This document shows, piece after piece, positions 38,758 through 49,025 of a stretch of 64,000 nucleotides of DNA. A program made the translations under genes and the position numbers. This DNA comes from Prostheceraeus crozeri (taxonomy: Eukaryota > Platyhelminthes > Polycladida > Euryleptidae): assembly GCA_907163375.1 (NCBI GenBank), contig CAJQUW010005700.1, positions 1-64,000 on the forward strand. The letters are read 5' to 3'. Within the stretch, counting starts at the first letter, position 1. Each line of letters opens with the position of its first letter. The notes beneath the pieces were generated by a model. It saw only the letters and a program-made list of their open reading frames with translations. It ran no database searches and was not told where the DNA came from.

Positions 38758-40100
38758 ACAGATAGAACTTTATTCTTAACATACACACTACTGAAACTTT
38801 ATTTTTAATTTGTAAACTGTTGAAACTTTGTTTTATTTCTAACATACAAGCTGATAAAACTTTATTCTTAACTTGTAAACTGGTGAAGCTTCATTCTATT
38901 TCTAACATACAAACAGATAAAACTTTATTCTTAACATACGCACTATTGAAACATTAGTTTTAACTTGCAAACTATTGAAACTTTATTTTTAACTTGTTAA
39001 CGGTTGAAACTTTGTTTTATTTCTAACATACAAACAGATAAAACTTCATTTTTAACTTGTAAACTGATGAAACTTCATTTTATTTCTAACATACAAACAG
39101 ATAGAACTTTATTCTTAACATACACACTACTGAAACTTTATTTTTAACTTGTAAACGGTTGAAACTTTGTTTTATTTCTAACATACAAACAGATAAAACT
39201 TCATTTTTAACTTGTAAACTGATGAAACTTCATTTTATTTCTAACATACAAACAGATAGAACTTTATTCTTAACATACACACTATTGAAACTTTATTTCT
39301 AACGTACACACTATTGAAACTTTATTTTTAACTTGTAAACTGGTGAAACTTTATTTCATTTCTAACATACAAGCAAATAAAATTTATTCTTAACTTGTAA
39401 ACTGGTGAAACTTCATTTTATTTCTAACATATAAACAGATAGAACTTTATTTCTAACATACACACTATTGAAACTTTATTCTTAACTTGTAAACTATTGA
39501 AACTTTGTTTCTAACGTACACATTATTGAAACTTTATTTTTAAGGTGGTGAAACTTTATTTCATTCTGACATACAAGCAGATAAAACTTTATTCTTAACT
39601 TGTAAACTGGTGAAGCTTCAGTTTTATTTCTAACATATAAACAGATAGAACTTTATTCTTAACATACACACTATTGAAACTTCATTTTTAACTTGTAAAC
39701 GGTTGAAACTTTATTTTATTTCTAACGCACAAACGCCTAAAACTTTATTTCTAACGTACACACTGTTGAAACTTTATTTTTAATCTGTAAACTGTTGAAA
39801 CTATATCTTTCGTTTACAAATAGTAGAACGCTTAGTCTAACTTGCAAACTAGTAAATCCTACAATCTCATTTTACAAACAGATGAAACTTTATTTCTAAC
39901 GTACACACTGTTGAAACTTTATTTTTAATCGACAAACTGTTGAAACTATTCTATTTCTAACACACAAACAGCTTAAACTTTATTTTTAACATAAACACTA
40001 TTGAAACTTTATTTTGTAATCTGTAAACTGTTGAAACTATATCTTTCATTTACAAATAATAGAACGCTTAGTTTAACTTGCAAACTAGTAAATCTTGTTC
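38758..40100 (-). repeat. Second block of the tandem array
   Basis: The same monomers and 155-bp unit as the main array, including one variant block (near 38938) and the same outermost monomers as at 35160-35775. It separates the partial polymerase copy from the outer right copy and belongs to the 4,323-bp tandem duplication. Confidence 0.88.
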
Positions 40101-40186
40101 GTCATCGAATCTAACTGTTTAAATCTTCATCATGGAAATCAATGTTCCACAGTCATTTGAAAAAGATATGATCGCCCCAAAGTGAT

Positions 40187-40420
40187 TTGATTCTACCTAT
40201 TTCTGTTGGTGAGAAAAAAGAATACATTTTATGTGATTTCATTCATGATAAAGACGCTTCATATGGAATAGTCGAGATGTTTGAATCTATTTTCTATCAC
40301 CCCGTCGTCAAACAAACTATACCCTCTATTTCTATCAAAATTACCAATGGTTTACAAGAGTGCATCCATGTGAAAGATACTAAATCCCTCGTAACTTTAG
40401 TGTTTCGGAAAACAAAGTGA
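40187..40420 (+). pseudogene. Small conserved frame, right arm outer copy
   Basis: Third copy of the ~77-codon frame, one residue different from the inner right copy (ILCDF against ILRDF). Convergent with the outer right polymerase copy, mirroring the left arm. Confidence 0.33.
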
Positions 40421-40599
40421 AGTCATTGTGATATGTTTATTGAAATAAAAATATGCGAATGAAAAAGTCTTTTCACAGATATAGGGGGAATTGGCTAACT
40501 GTAGGCATATATTCACAAGGAAGAAACGATCTCATGCGATACATAAAACAACCATGTATATCTACAAAAAGCAACATCAAAATACTGAGTTAAAGTTGA

Positions 40600-43500
40600 T
40601 TATGTCAATACATCTCCTGAATGTGGTAGCGTGAGTTTTATTCTTTTGGGTGGAGGTATGTTTGTATCAGGATGTCCATGTGGAAGAGATGTGTTATGTC
40701 CTATCCAACACCTCTTATCCTCCCATGCAGAAAGCGCTCGTTTCTTAAATGTGTACGTTTTCACAGTATGAACTTGTGATTTTAAGATTGTCATATTGAC
40801 AAACGTTATATTTTTATTTTTATAGGCCTTCTTATAGGACCGATGTTTCATGTTTTGGACAATTGATTTTGATATTCCTTTAGCACGCTTAATACTGTCT
40901 GCACATTCTTTTAATTTCATGGAATACATTTTAGGGCGGAGGAGAATCATTTCATCTATTTCCTTTCCTGCTGTTTCATCCTTAAAACAACCAAGTTTGG
41001 CTTTATTCTGTATGGAAAAGAGTGGATGAGCGGGATTGTAGTTAGATGTGTTGAAATATTTTTCTAATGACTTAGCTACTTCATTAAAATTTAAATCTTT
41101 TTGAGTGGTAATACCTAAGAAGAAACTATCTGTATCACCACCCAACAAACGAACCTCTTTTACGAGAGGACATGGTTTTAGCATTTTATAAAAGAGTTGG
41201 TACATTTCAAGCTTAGAGTAATCTAGTACAGCTTGGCCAAAATAGATGGGCTTGCACAACTCAACTTCAGATTTTATCATTTTAACACCTACAAGATCCT
41301 CATCGATAATGTCTCTATCAATGAAAAGAGGTGATGAGGTCAATTTGTGATATTTTTGATCATCAGTGACTAGTTTGTAGTTTATGCGTTTTCTAACATC
41401 CTCCATGGTCTTTCCGAAAAGACTATTATTCTTATATTTATAAAAATCTGTTTCAAAATTATTTTGGGCTAGTGCACGTTTTTGACTGTTACTATCTATG
41501 TAGGGTTTGAGGAAGGCTTTCTGTCTAAATTTGATAATGCGGTGAACTGACTTTAGAAGCATGCCCATTTCTAAATAGAATTTTAGTATGCAGAAGTGTA
41601 CGAGATAATTTTTCTTATCATATTGGGTGAGTAAAAGTTTGCGGCATGGTTTGTACCTTGGCTGTCCACACTCTGTTAAGTTATTATGAAATTGTGACAT
41701 GAATGGTGAAAACATATCTTCAGTCACTTCACCAGATTCAGGTGCGAGTGGGAAATCAGCAGTTTTATTTTTAATACTATTTGGATAAATCAAATCCACT
41801 TCAAAATAATATCCCCAATCACCTTCATCTGGAATCTTCAGTATGCTTGAAGGGTTGGAGTAATACTCAAGCTCATCTTGTTTTAACCAACTAAACTCGG
41901 AATGAGGTAGTGGTTTAGACAGTGAACTGCCATATAAATTATTTTGGTCATAGTACTTTAGGTCGATATGATCATCACCTACTGTTTTAGATTTTAACCT
42001 ATGTTTATTTACAAATGTGAGACCACCGCGAATTCCTCGCTCAAATAAATTATACATCTCTGGATCTTGTAAGAGATGAATGGTCTCACCAGTCATTTTA
42101 AAAGCAGACTTAAATGACATGGCTGGCAGACTGACAAAGTGGACGGGATCTAACTTATCTTCTTCTAATGCCACTCGTCGAAATTCCTGAAAGACATCAG
42201 CCAGCAAAATGACATCTAATTCCAAGTAAGTGATCATATAATCGCCAAAAGTTTTACAATTAAATTTTAACCATGCCTCTTGAGCATGTTCATAGTCCTC
42301 TACTGGACAATCTTCACCCGTCAAATCGTTTTTGAATTTGTCAATGGAAGGAAGGGTTGTTTCATTTAGTTTAGACATTGAGCTAAAATACACATAGGGA
42401 AAGACTCCTTTGCGAGTGATCATGTCATCCGTTAAGTTTGGATAGTGTTTCTTCAAAGTTTGACTATGGGGAAGAAACTTGAGATTTCGAACGAGAGAAG
42501 CTAGTGACGCTGACATGAATTGAAATGAATCTAAAAATTTTATTTCGAAGAAGACTGTCTTATTTTCTTTAGTTTTATCTACTGGTACTTTTGCTGTCAT
42601 TGCCATGAATTTTTCTCTCGTTTGTGCTATAACATTGAGCTGCCACGATTTCATCTGGCTCAACCCTCCTTTTATGAGCATATGACTGTCATAGCCCTTA
42701 AAGTTATGAAAAATGACGGGTAGTACACGACGTCTCAACCTAAGTGAAAAGTTACATTTGGAGCAGAGTGCGTTTCTAAATTTACCAGTGATGTGATCAT
42801 GATCACGCACTTTCTTAATTTTATCGTCATCAAACGTTTTATGACATTTAGGGCACGATGTGCAACTTTCAAATTTCTGTTTGTCTTCATCTGACATATG
42901 TAGTGACTTACGCTGCAATTGTGAATCATATGATTGTTGAAATTTAGCAGCTTTATCGAGAAATTCTAGAAATTTTGAAATACAATCTTCACCTTGCCAA
43001 GTATGCATTTTGTTTTGTCTATTCCTAAAGTGGTCATGCCATACTTCATAGCAGGATATGGCTGCTGGTTTGTGGATGATATCATCAATGTAGCATTCTA
43101 TGTCTGCGTAAATGATACGCAGGGGACTTAATTCGTCACCATTATCCCTATGTGAAAATATTTTATCTTTGGGCATGCGTTCCATTTGTAATTTACCTCG
43201 CTTGCACCATTCATAGTGAGTTTCAAATTTATCTTTACTCCAAAAGGAGCGGATGCAGCGGTCGCATACAAAATGTTCACCTCTTTTAGAGTGCCCCAAG
43301 TGAGTGTACAGCGAGAGATTTTGGGAATACCACAGTAGTGCCATTCCTCGCTATCATCTTGTTTTACTAATAAGAGGTTGACTACACGTTCATAACAAGT
43401 TGAACGTGAATTATAGCGGGCACCCTTCAACCCCTTCTCCCACACGTGAACGACAATTTTAATCTGATTATGTTTTTCGAACGTTTCTACATCTTTGATT

Positions 43501-44403
43501 TTCATGTTGTCACTATCACAACCTTCAAAGTCTATCTAGTTCATCCTCCCACTGTCTATAGCTATAGGTGCGATCTCGATGCGCGTTGATATCATTATAG
43601 TGAAGGATGGATAGGACTGCATATTTGAAACACTGTGATTTACAATCGACATTGATGACAGCTTTCTTATTATACAACGTTTTTGGTAGTTTAAATGTGC
43701 CTCGAGCTGCATGACTTTCTAATAGGGAAATTTTGAATATGGCTGAGTCCACACCATCAAAAATGAGAGCGCTGTCGCGCTGATTGAATTTATCTACATT
43801 TGATTTTAAACATTGAATGTGAAAATTTAGCCAAGACTCGCAGTCTACAACTTCGGTTGCGGAAGAGGAAGGAACATGAAACTGTATTCTCTCCGTCACT
43901 TGACCCGTTTGAAAATCTATTTTAATATATTTTAGTTTAAGGTAGATGAGCGCCTTCATTCTAAAATTGTCTAAATTGTTGAAGAGCGCTTCGATAATGT
44001 TAGAATTTTGAAGGAGCCACTCAGGAAAATCTACTATTTGAGTATTGGACTCCATGCAGTAGTCGCGTACTAAATTATTATGTGAAACATTAATGAGGGA
44101 GATGGTAGAGGTACCTTTGGTGTAGTGATCATTTGCATGTGTGTGTTGAAGTCTGTGCGAAGATCGCTGAAAGTGACTATCAAAAGAAAGAGGGCACAAA
44201 TCGCAAGGAAAGGAGATGTCATAGTCAGAATCAACTTCACCTCCGGAGATTGATGCCGCTTTGCGTTGACACACACGTTGTTTGATGTGTCGAAGGAGAC
44301 TGTGCTTCCTTGTAAACATATGTCCGCAGTCGGCACATTCCCACTCGTTGCCTTGTCGCGAGAGTCCTGAGCTGGAACTCACATCACCTGAAAGAGAAAT
44401 CAT
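40600..44403 (-). pseudogene. Protein-primed DNA polymerase B, outer right arm copy (broken)
   Basis: Mirror copy of the left polymerase region with every motif in the same order: C2H2-like fingers near 44340 and 44205, the N-terminal CFKYAVLSILHYND block near 43630, Exo I near 43110, the endonuclease VII-like Cys/His segment near 42830-42750, Exo II near 42705, Exo III near 42230, and polymerase motifs near 41955, 41435 and 41140. Known family role: copies linear element DNA from a protein primer in the nucleus. About two breaks are apparent, so it is probably dead, although its catalytic part is the best preserved of the three copies. Confidence 0.86.
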
Positions 44404-44804
44404 TCTGTCATCTCTGTTTAAGTCTCAGTGTATTGTTACAACCTACTTTGACTCAACAACTCTAAACTTTCCTCGAGTAGGGAGGGCGTTGGTGATGAAG
44501 TTGATGCCTGAAATTGAGGAAGATGCTATTAGCCACACGTTTGAGGGAGATGAGTGAAGAAATTTTCAACTTACCATTTCAACGAAATCAAGTTTAAGGT
44601 TGATACTTCAACAAGATAGAGACTTCACTCAAATAATACGTCTCAAATTTGGAATTCACGAGAGAGCAGTTCACTTGTACGCCTCAAATATAGAATTCGC
44701 TAGAGAACACTTCACTTATACGTCTCAAAGACAGAGTGAAATGACACGAATGTCACTTTGCATATATACTTTCATATTCATCATTCATTGGCTGTTCATT
44801 CTGA

Positions 44805-45215
44805 TTGGTTGCTTGTTTATACTTAAGAATTAGAAAACATTTCAAAGTCATTATTCACAGTCAACATGACAAGCCCTCTAAAAACATCGAACACAAATTG
44901 GAGTTCTCTTCTCCATGCTCATCGCCAAAGGCGCTCGTTGCACCAAACGCTCCAACGAAGGGGAAGGTGGAGAAATTATACCGACTCGACAACATTAGAA
45001 AGTTGTCATTACCAGCGGATGACGAAGAGGAGAGTGTATGTGAGAAGGAGTGTCCCGACCTAACAGGCATACGATGGATAGCAATCGACTGCGATCCATG
45101 TGTAAAGAGCTTGTTAGACTACGGAAGAGAGAAGTGTGTTATGTTGCGTGTGGCGCGTGAGTGTCCTCCCATTTCATTCCATTCATCAATTCATCTCATT
45201 GATAGAGACAGGTAG
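44805..45215 (+). pseudogene. Small divergent gene region, right arm counterpart
   Basis: Counterpart of 16127-16632, sharing KVEKLYRLDNIRKLSLPADD and ECPDLTGIRW but with a different end. It points away from the polymerase. Unknown family, fossil. Confidence 0.33.
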
Positions 45216-45709
45216 AACTCATGGTTCTCATAACGTATGCAATGGATAGTTTATAAGGCAACCTTCGACAGCTGGCTAAATGTCGCCCTGGCGCGAATGC
45301 ATACTACGTTGAGACAGAGGCAATCACTTGCAAACATGATGCAGAGAGGTTTAACAAGATTGACCATTACCGAATGTCCCTTGCGGTATACATAGCTACG
45401 GGTTTCACCGCCGCCCTTTACAGGAACGCCCGTCGAAAGGAAGTATTACACCGAACTTCATTTGCAACGTTCAAGTTGACTGATAGCAGATTCAACTTAA
45501 TGATAGTATTCGCCAGACATGAAAACCTGTAGAGTTGGTAAGAGGTTGACAGACTTTGAGCAGCTTGATAGCAAGCCGTAGAGAGCCTGATTCACCAGCG
45601 TTTTGCAATGGAGATGTTTAGAGGCCACCCATGACAAGATAGCTAAGACTCAACCGATTGGCGTTCAAAGTGCTACGTTGAGAACTGTGTCAAATGCCCA
45701 ACATGAGAC

Positions 45710-45979
45710 ATGAGTTGTCCCAGCGGTTACGGTCTAAACTATGACACACTCCCTTGCCACACTTATCACTACGGCATCGTCCGCCGTCCCGAAGGAACAC
45801 CCTGTCAGTGGAATATTACAGCAAAACTCTCCGTGTCTTGCTCGCTTTCAGTGAAAAGCCGCTTATACCATGAAAAGACTGGCTCAGACATCATTAAAAA
45901 TGCTTTCATTGACTTCAGCAGGGTCGAAAACCCCAGAAAACCTCCAAAACTAGTGAATTTAAATTTTTCAACTTTTTAG
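45710..45979 (+). pseudogene. Small Cys-containing open frame, right arm copy
   Basis: An 89-codon frame from a true ATG, one residue different from the left copy at 15009-15278 (VRRPEG against VRCPEG). Conservation between arms is expected from the inverted repeat alone, so it is weak support for coding. Confidence 0.3.
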
Positions 45980-46254
45980 CACTACTTATGAAATTTTATA
46001 AGTAATCTGTCACTTAGGGCAGGTCAATAGCGACCGAACCTTTTTTGAATCAAGTCAAACGGACTTGTAGAAGCAAAGTTACAAGCCTTTAAAGTTTTGG
46101 AGTCTTTTATGGCCTGGAGACGAAGGCCATCTCCTGGCGAACCTCTAAGTCTGACGCCTTAGCTGATATCAGCAATGAAATTTTCTAAGTCGGTTTCTTA
46201 CAGAAACCCGGAATTTGGAATGTCCGATGCTATCATCGGAGCTCAGAGAGACGA

Positions 46255-46345
46255 CTTACCGTTGACAATCTCTCGTCTGAATGACAAGTCTCTGTCGGTT
46301 CCCAGCTTATATAGTGTGTGGCGATCAGCTGATGACGTAATACCC
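46255..46345 (-). promoter_or_regulatory. TATA promoter with splice donor in the right arm
   Basis: Mirror of the left-arm promoter: TATATAAG on the minus strand at 46306-46313, with the donor-like GTAAGTCG downstream near 46259-46252. It points inward towards the outer right polymerase copy. Confidence 0.5.
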
Positions 46346-46885
46346 ATCATCCAAACACTCAAAACCCGTCTATCTCCGGTTCTAGTGCTCCGATTGAGCT
46401 GGAAATACATCATTTCCATGTAGAATTTGACGCTGAATCCGAATCTGACCTCCGTTTTCCCATCCGATGCTTCTTTTTGGCTCTACAGTAGGCAGCCATC
46501 GCAAAATTCTAACTCGTTTTTTCGAAAAATGTTGAAAATTTTTTCTCGCCGATTGCCTTGAAACTCACCATACAGATAGAAAATTTCACGCTGATTCCAA
46601 ATCTGAAATCCGTTTTCCAATCCGATGCTTCGTTTGGGCGCTACAGCCCATTTTACAACCCAACATTCAGCACGAAAAACATCACACACTATAGCCTCAA
46701 GACAAATCCTGGCGGTAGCCCAAGACCACCACGACACTCTGGCGTTCCAGAGGGGGGGAGTCAGACTCGAAGCACCACGGCGGCCGACCACGACACTTTG
46801 CCGTTCCAGAGGGGGGAGGGGGAGGGGGGACGTCAGCGACGGCGGCCATCTTGCGCGGTCCAGAAGTGGAGTTTTACTTACTACT

Positions 46886-46891
46886 TGCAAT
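46886..46891 (+). repeat. Target-site duplication, right (TGCAAT)
   Basis: Identical to 13616-13621. Together with the unoccupied paralogue at 48406-48411 it fixes the insertion ends to the base. Confidence 0.93.
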
Positions 46892-47205
46892 GAAGTCTAA
46901 TTGAAAGAATTGTATCAACAGGATGCTCTTATTTACAACTGCGTTTTGCAAAACATCTGAAAAAGTAGAGTAGGCCTATTATTTATTGCAATTTGGGCGC
47001 TGTATTTAGACATATATAAAAATTTCTTGATTTATTATTAAAATGCGTATTAGTTCTCTAATTAATAAAAAGAGACAATGAAAAGGAATCTTTGTTGCTC
47101 GCTTACAAATATTTTCAAATTCATGCAATATCAGCTGATTCACTGGTTTCGTTGCACAGAAGGTAAAAACACGTCTATTTCCTATCTAGCCTTTATAATA
47201 TTAAA
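46886..47205 (+). repeat. Right part of inverted duplicated flank, copy 1
   Basis: Matches in inverted orientation ~48060-48411. Joined to the left flank at a single TGCAAT it is collinear with copy 2. Confidence 0.78.
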
Positions 47206-48054
47206 TATCTTTGTAGTTGATTCTTAAATCTTAAGAGCGCATGTTATATAGGAATAATACAAATGAAAACCAATTGTTTCATTTTTAGATGAAAGCAGAG
47301 TGAAGTTCACCTGCAATTCACCAGATAGGCCTACATGACTAAATGACTTCTCTGATTAGAATAATGAACCACGTCTTTACTTGTGATCATGCAGCCGGAT
47401 TGCTTCTTTGTAATAAGTCCGCTACCTGGCTGTGGTTGTACATGCATATCGTTGCTGTGACCACGTGCACCGGCCCCGCGACTTTGCAATAGTATAACGT
47501 GTATGTAAGGACGACGATCGAAATTGTTGTGGCACAATCTCCACCGGGTCGTCTGAAGTTCATCAGCAATGAATATGCCGATTACAGTAAAAAGTATGCC
47601 AAACCAACGCGAAGACTTCGCAATCGTGGTTATCGTTTAGGTGAAAAATTATTATAGATTAGGCTCGTCGTTGTTCTTTTCATCTAGTTTTTTGTACTTT
47701 GAGATCCTGTGCTTTGCATGTAAATAGCACTATCATCCTCAGTTGCAATCACTGCAATGTTGACTATGACAGTGAAGATGTGTATAGTGGCTTCAAAATG
47801 AGACCTTAATTTGTGAATTTCTGCTGGATAATTAGAAAGCTATGCTACATTGAAATTCAGTCTTAAGCCGCACCCTGTAGCAATCAGAGTGATTGACTTT
47901 TGAATTCTGGTTGAAATTTGAATTTGAGCATGCAAATTAGCTAGGCCTAGGCTATTTGTGGAAATAGTCTATATTCATTTTGAAATAAAAATATGATTTA
48001 GAGCCAAAGATATAATTATAATAATTATCATATATAATTTATATAATTTATATA
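47206..48054. repeat. Spacer between the duplicated flanks, with an extra inverted segment
   Basis: The segment 47234-47515 matches 12510-12797 in inverted orientation (shared landmarks GGGGCCGGTGCA, CAGCAACGATAT, ATGACTAAATGAC on plus). Copy 2 lacks most of this block. The rest, ~47520-48054, is AT-rich without a recognised feature; it ends in short ATAATTAT repeats near 48010-48060. Confidence 0.6.
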
Positions 48055-49025
48055 ATTATCATGAAGGGCTAGATAGACGTGTTTTTACCTTCTGTGCAAC
48101 GAAGCCAGAGAAAATCAGCTGATATTACATGAATTTGAAAATATTTGTAAGCGAGCAACAAATATTCCTTTTCATTGTCTCTTTTTAGTAATTAGAGAAC
48201 TAAAACGCATTTTAATAATATTTTTATGATGTTATTTAATTACATTTAATGACATTAATTTAATGACATTTTTATGTATGTCTAAAAGCAATGTCCAAAT
48301 TGCAACAAATAATAGTCTAACATTCTACTTTTTCAGATGTTTTGCAAAATACCAGTTGTAAATAAGTTAAGGGCACTGCTGATTCAATTATTTCAAATAG
48401 ACTTTATTGCATTATCTTATGTCAGCTGATTATTAGATCTGAAGAGCGCATGTTATATAGGAATAATACAAATAAAAACCAAACGCGATCGTCAAGCGTG
48501 GCAAAAATCTAACGTCTGCATGTAATTTTGTGGTAAGAAATTACATGATGCAACAGAAAAAATAAATATGAAATATCAGAAAATTTGATATAAAATTGGC
48601 TTTTATGCAAATAAAAGAAAACAACATACACCAACATGTATGCAATGCACATTGACAACATCTGTGACATTGACAGACATGCGATGATCAATTCCAGTTG
48701 GCCCCAAAATGTCCTCTGTTAATTATTTGCAATACATAGATCCATATTTTAGTTTCAGCCTGGTGAATAACTCGAAGAGCGTTCTTGACATGGGTGAGCC
48801 TCATTAATAACCATATTCTTCAGTGTGATATTCGGATTCTCAGTCATGAATTCTACAGAGGGAGTTGAGTATTTATCAATTTATAACCCATCAGTCTTTA
48901 CGTGAATACTTTTTCTTCCACTTGGATTGATTACTGCATTGAATTGCTGTATTACCGCTTCTCAACTTCAACAATTTTTTCAGATAAACTGCTGAACGAA
49001 TATTCTTGGAACTTGCCATACAACA
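48055..49025 (-). repeat. Inverted duplicated flank, copy 2, with the unoccupied insertion site
   Basis: Collinear on the minus strand with copy 1 after removal of both insertions: 48525-49025 matches 11985-12530, and 48060-48455 spans the Polinton target and its flanks. The target is ATTGCA at 48406-48411, present once and uninterrupted; the small-element site at ~48450 is also empty. The sequences are diverged, so the duplication is older than the insertions. Confidence 0.78.

Larger units (their letters stand above)
13622..46885. mobile_element. Polinton/Maverick-like element, 33.3 kb, palindromic, broken
   Basis: It begins AGTAGTAAGTAAAACTCC and ends with the exact reverse complement, between perfect 6-bp duplications; AG...CT ends and 6-bp duplications are Polinton traits. 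It encodes a protein-primed family B DNA polymerase of Polinton type. The whole insertion is an imperfect palindrome centred at 23328/23329. The left arm is about 9.7 kb and the right arm about 23.6 kb, the latter longer through array growth and a partial tandem duplication. No integrase, packaging ATPase, protease or clear major capsid gene was recognised, so it looks non-autonomous. Arms are nearly identical, suggesting a young insertion or arm-to-arm conversion. The longest polymerase copies carry about two or three breaks each. Confidence 0.88.
40101..46885 (-). repeat. Right terminal inverted repeat of the Polinton-like element
   Basis: About 6.8 kb, the inverted match of the left arm from its AG end to the start of the array. 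It ends ...GTTTTACTTACTACT at 46885, followed at once by TGCAAT. It carries fewer subterminal repeat units than the left arm. Confidence 0.85.

Noticed and set aside
13622-46885. The palindrome as a pure assembly fold-back artefact
   Set aside because: The arms differ in subterminal unit number, in scattered substitutions and in array content, and both outer ends carry the same target duplication matched by an empty paralogue. Artefact at the exact centre is still possible and is noted as a check.
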